Assembly: GCF_036192275.1 (NCBI RefSeq) | Contig: NZ_CP108088.1 | Coordinates: 8,294,001-8,358,000 of the forward strand | From: Streptomyces sp. NBC_00250 | Lineage (GTDB): Bacteria; Actinomycetota; Actinomycetes; Streptomycetales; Streptomycetaceae | Reading direction: 5' to 3' | Length of the DNA stretch: 64,000 nucleotides | In this document: piece after piece, positions 63,715-64,000 of the stretch | How positions within the stretch are numbered: position 1 is the first letter of the stretch | Layout of the letters: each line of letters starts with the position of its first letter | Position numbers and translations under genes: made by a program | Notes under the pieces: model-generated | Told to the model about the DNA's origin: nothing | The model's input: the letters and a program-made list of their open reading frames with translations, nothing else | Databases searched by the model: none

Positions 63715-64000
63715 GTGTCCAGCCCCGCGGTGTTCCGAGCGCTGGCTGCGCTGGCGGGTGCCTGGGTGGTGGAGTTCCTGGTAACCGAGGACAGCGGCGC
63801 CGGCCGCCCCGCGGCGCGCTCGGTTCCCGTGGAATGCGGGCACGTGACGGGCGTCGACATCGGCCCCCACGAGCTCTTTGTGACGGTCGCCGACCCGGCG
63901 GGCACCGTGCTTGCAGAGCGGCGTGTGGTCACTCCACTCGGGGCGGCCGCAGTCACGGCGGTACGTCCTTCAGTGGCGCATTGTCCAGCAGTGCCTGCTG
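63715..64000 (+). CDS. ROK-family protein, N-terminal part (runs off the window)
   Basis: From GTG 63715 the frame stays open to the window end (95 codons). It reads SSPAVFRALAALAGAWVVEF, then GRPAARSVPVECGHVTGVDI and FVTVADPAGTVLAERRVVTP, matching the end of a winged helix and the first strand of a ROK domain (GVDIG phosphate-binding turn). The first helices expected for a ROK repressor are missing because an in-frame stop at 63685 precedes the GTG. It may be a 5'-truncated pseudogene or use an unusual start. Confidence 0.6.
   Translation, partial: MSSPAVFRALAALAGAWVVEFLVTEDSGAGRPAARSVPVECGHVTGVDIGPHELFVTVADPAGTVLAERRVVTPLGAAAVTAVRPSVAHCPAVPA

Overview
The window is high-GC actinobacterial DNA, almost certainly from a Streptomyces-like chromosome. 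The evidence is strong GC bias at third codon positions, GTG starts, a rare in-frame TTA codon, DasR-type operators, twin-arginine and lipoprotein signals, and families typical of streptomycetes (SCO3242-type prenyltransferase, large ATPase-LuxR regulators, ROK and LacI repressors). The content is mostly carbohydrate catabolism: four sugar-uptake or sugar-processing loci, many secreted multidomain enzymes, and a band of decayed insertion sequences. This resembles accessory DNA of a chromosome arm.

Region 1 (1-15.2 kb) starts inside a ribose-type ABC transporter (two permeases and a lipoprotein binding protein). A TIM-barrel epimerase follows, then a secreted 1178-residue ThuA / sugar-dehydrogenase / PKD / CBM6 / ricin protein. 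After two hairpins comes a tightly overlapping run of seven genes: TIM-barrel isomerase, inositol-3-phosphate-synthase-like protein, UbiA-type prenyltransferase, a TIM-barrel protein fused to an EboA domain, TatD-type hydrolase (EboB), EboE-like protein and EboF-like phosphodiesterase. This is an Ebo-type cluster. An inositol-phosphate-synthase homologue is present where other clusters carry a dehydroquinate-synthase-like eboD. Its metabolite is unknown and it is the most interesting system here.

Region 2 (15.2-23.6 kb) has a small LuxR-type HTH protein and a LacI repressor divergent from a second ThuA/sugar-dehydrogenase giant carrying a TTA codon. A 20-bp inverted repeat lies between them. 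A tRNA 3'-end remnant with its terminator, an IS3 scrap, a DasR-type box and a GH20 hexosaminidase with an internally duplicated carbohydrate-binding module follow.

Region 3 (23.6-29.1 kb) is a mobile-element and decay zone: a broken and an intact IS1380-family element around an ltrA gene, a truncated XRE regulator, a frameshifted ATP-binding protein and an IS5-type scrap.

Region 4 (29.1-43.0 kb) is a probable uronate/aldonate locus: two tandem Tat-exported proteins of unknown function, KDPG aldolase, KDG kinase, a mutarotase-like protein, an SMP-30 lactonase, an SDR, a ribose-type ABC transporter, a GntR regulator with a clear operator, a fumarylacetoacetase-type hydrolase and mannonate dehydratase.

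Region 5 (43.0-52.7 kb) has an NTF2-like protein, IS5 debris, a close paralogue of the GntR regulator, a secreted beta-helix protein, and a GH20 paralogue that has lost its catalytic segment by an exact in-frame deletion of 159 codons.

Region 6 (52.7-64.0 kb) has mannose-6-phosphate isomerase, a ChvE/MmsB/MmsA multiple-sugar transporter divergent from a ROK regulator and a ROK glucokinase, a large ATPase-LuxR regulator, and a partial ROK protein running off the end. Annotation is by reading sequence and recognising families; no database search was possible.
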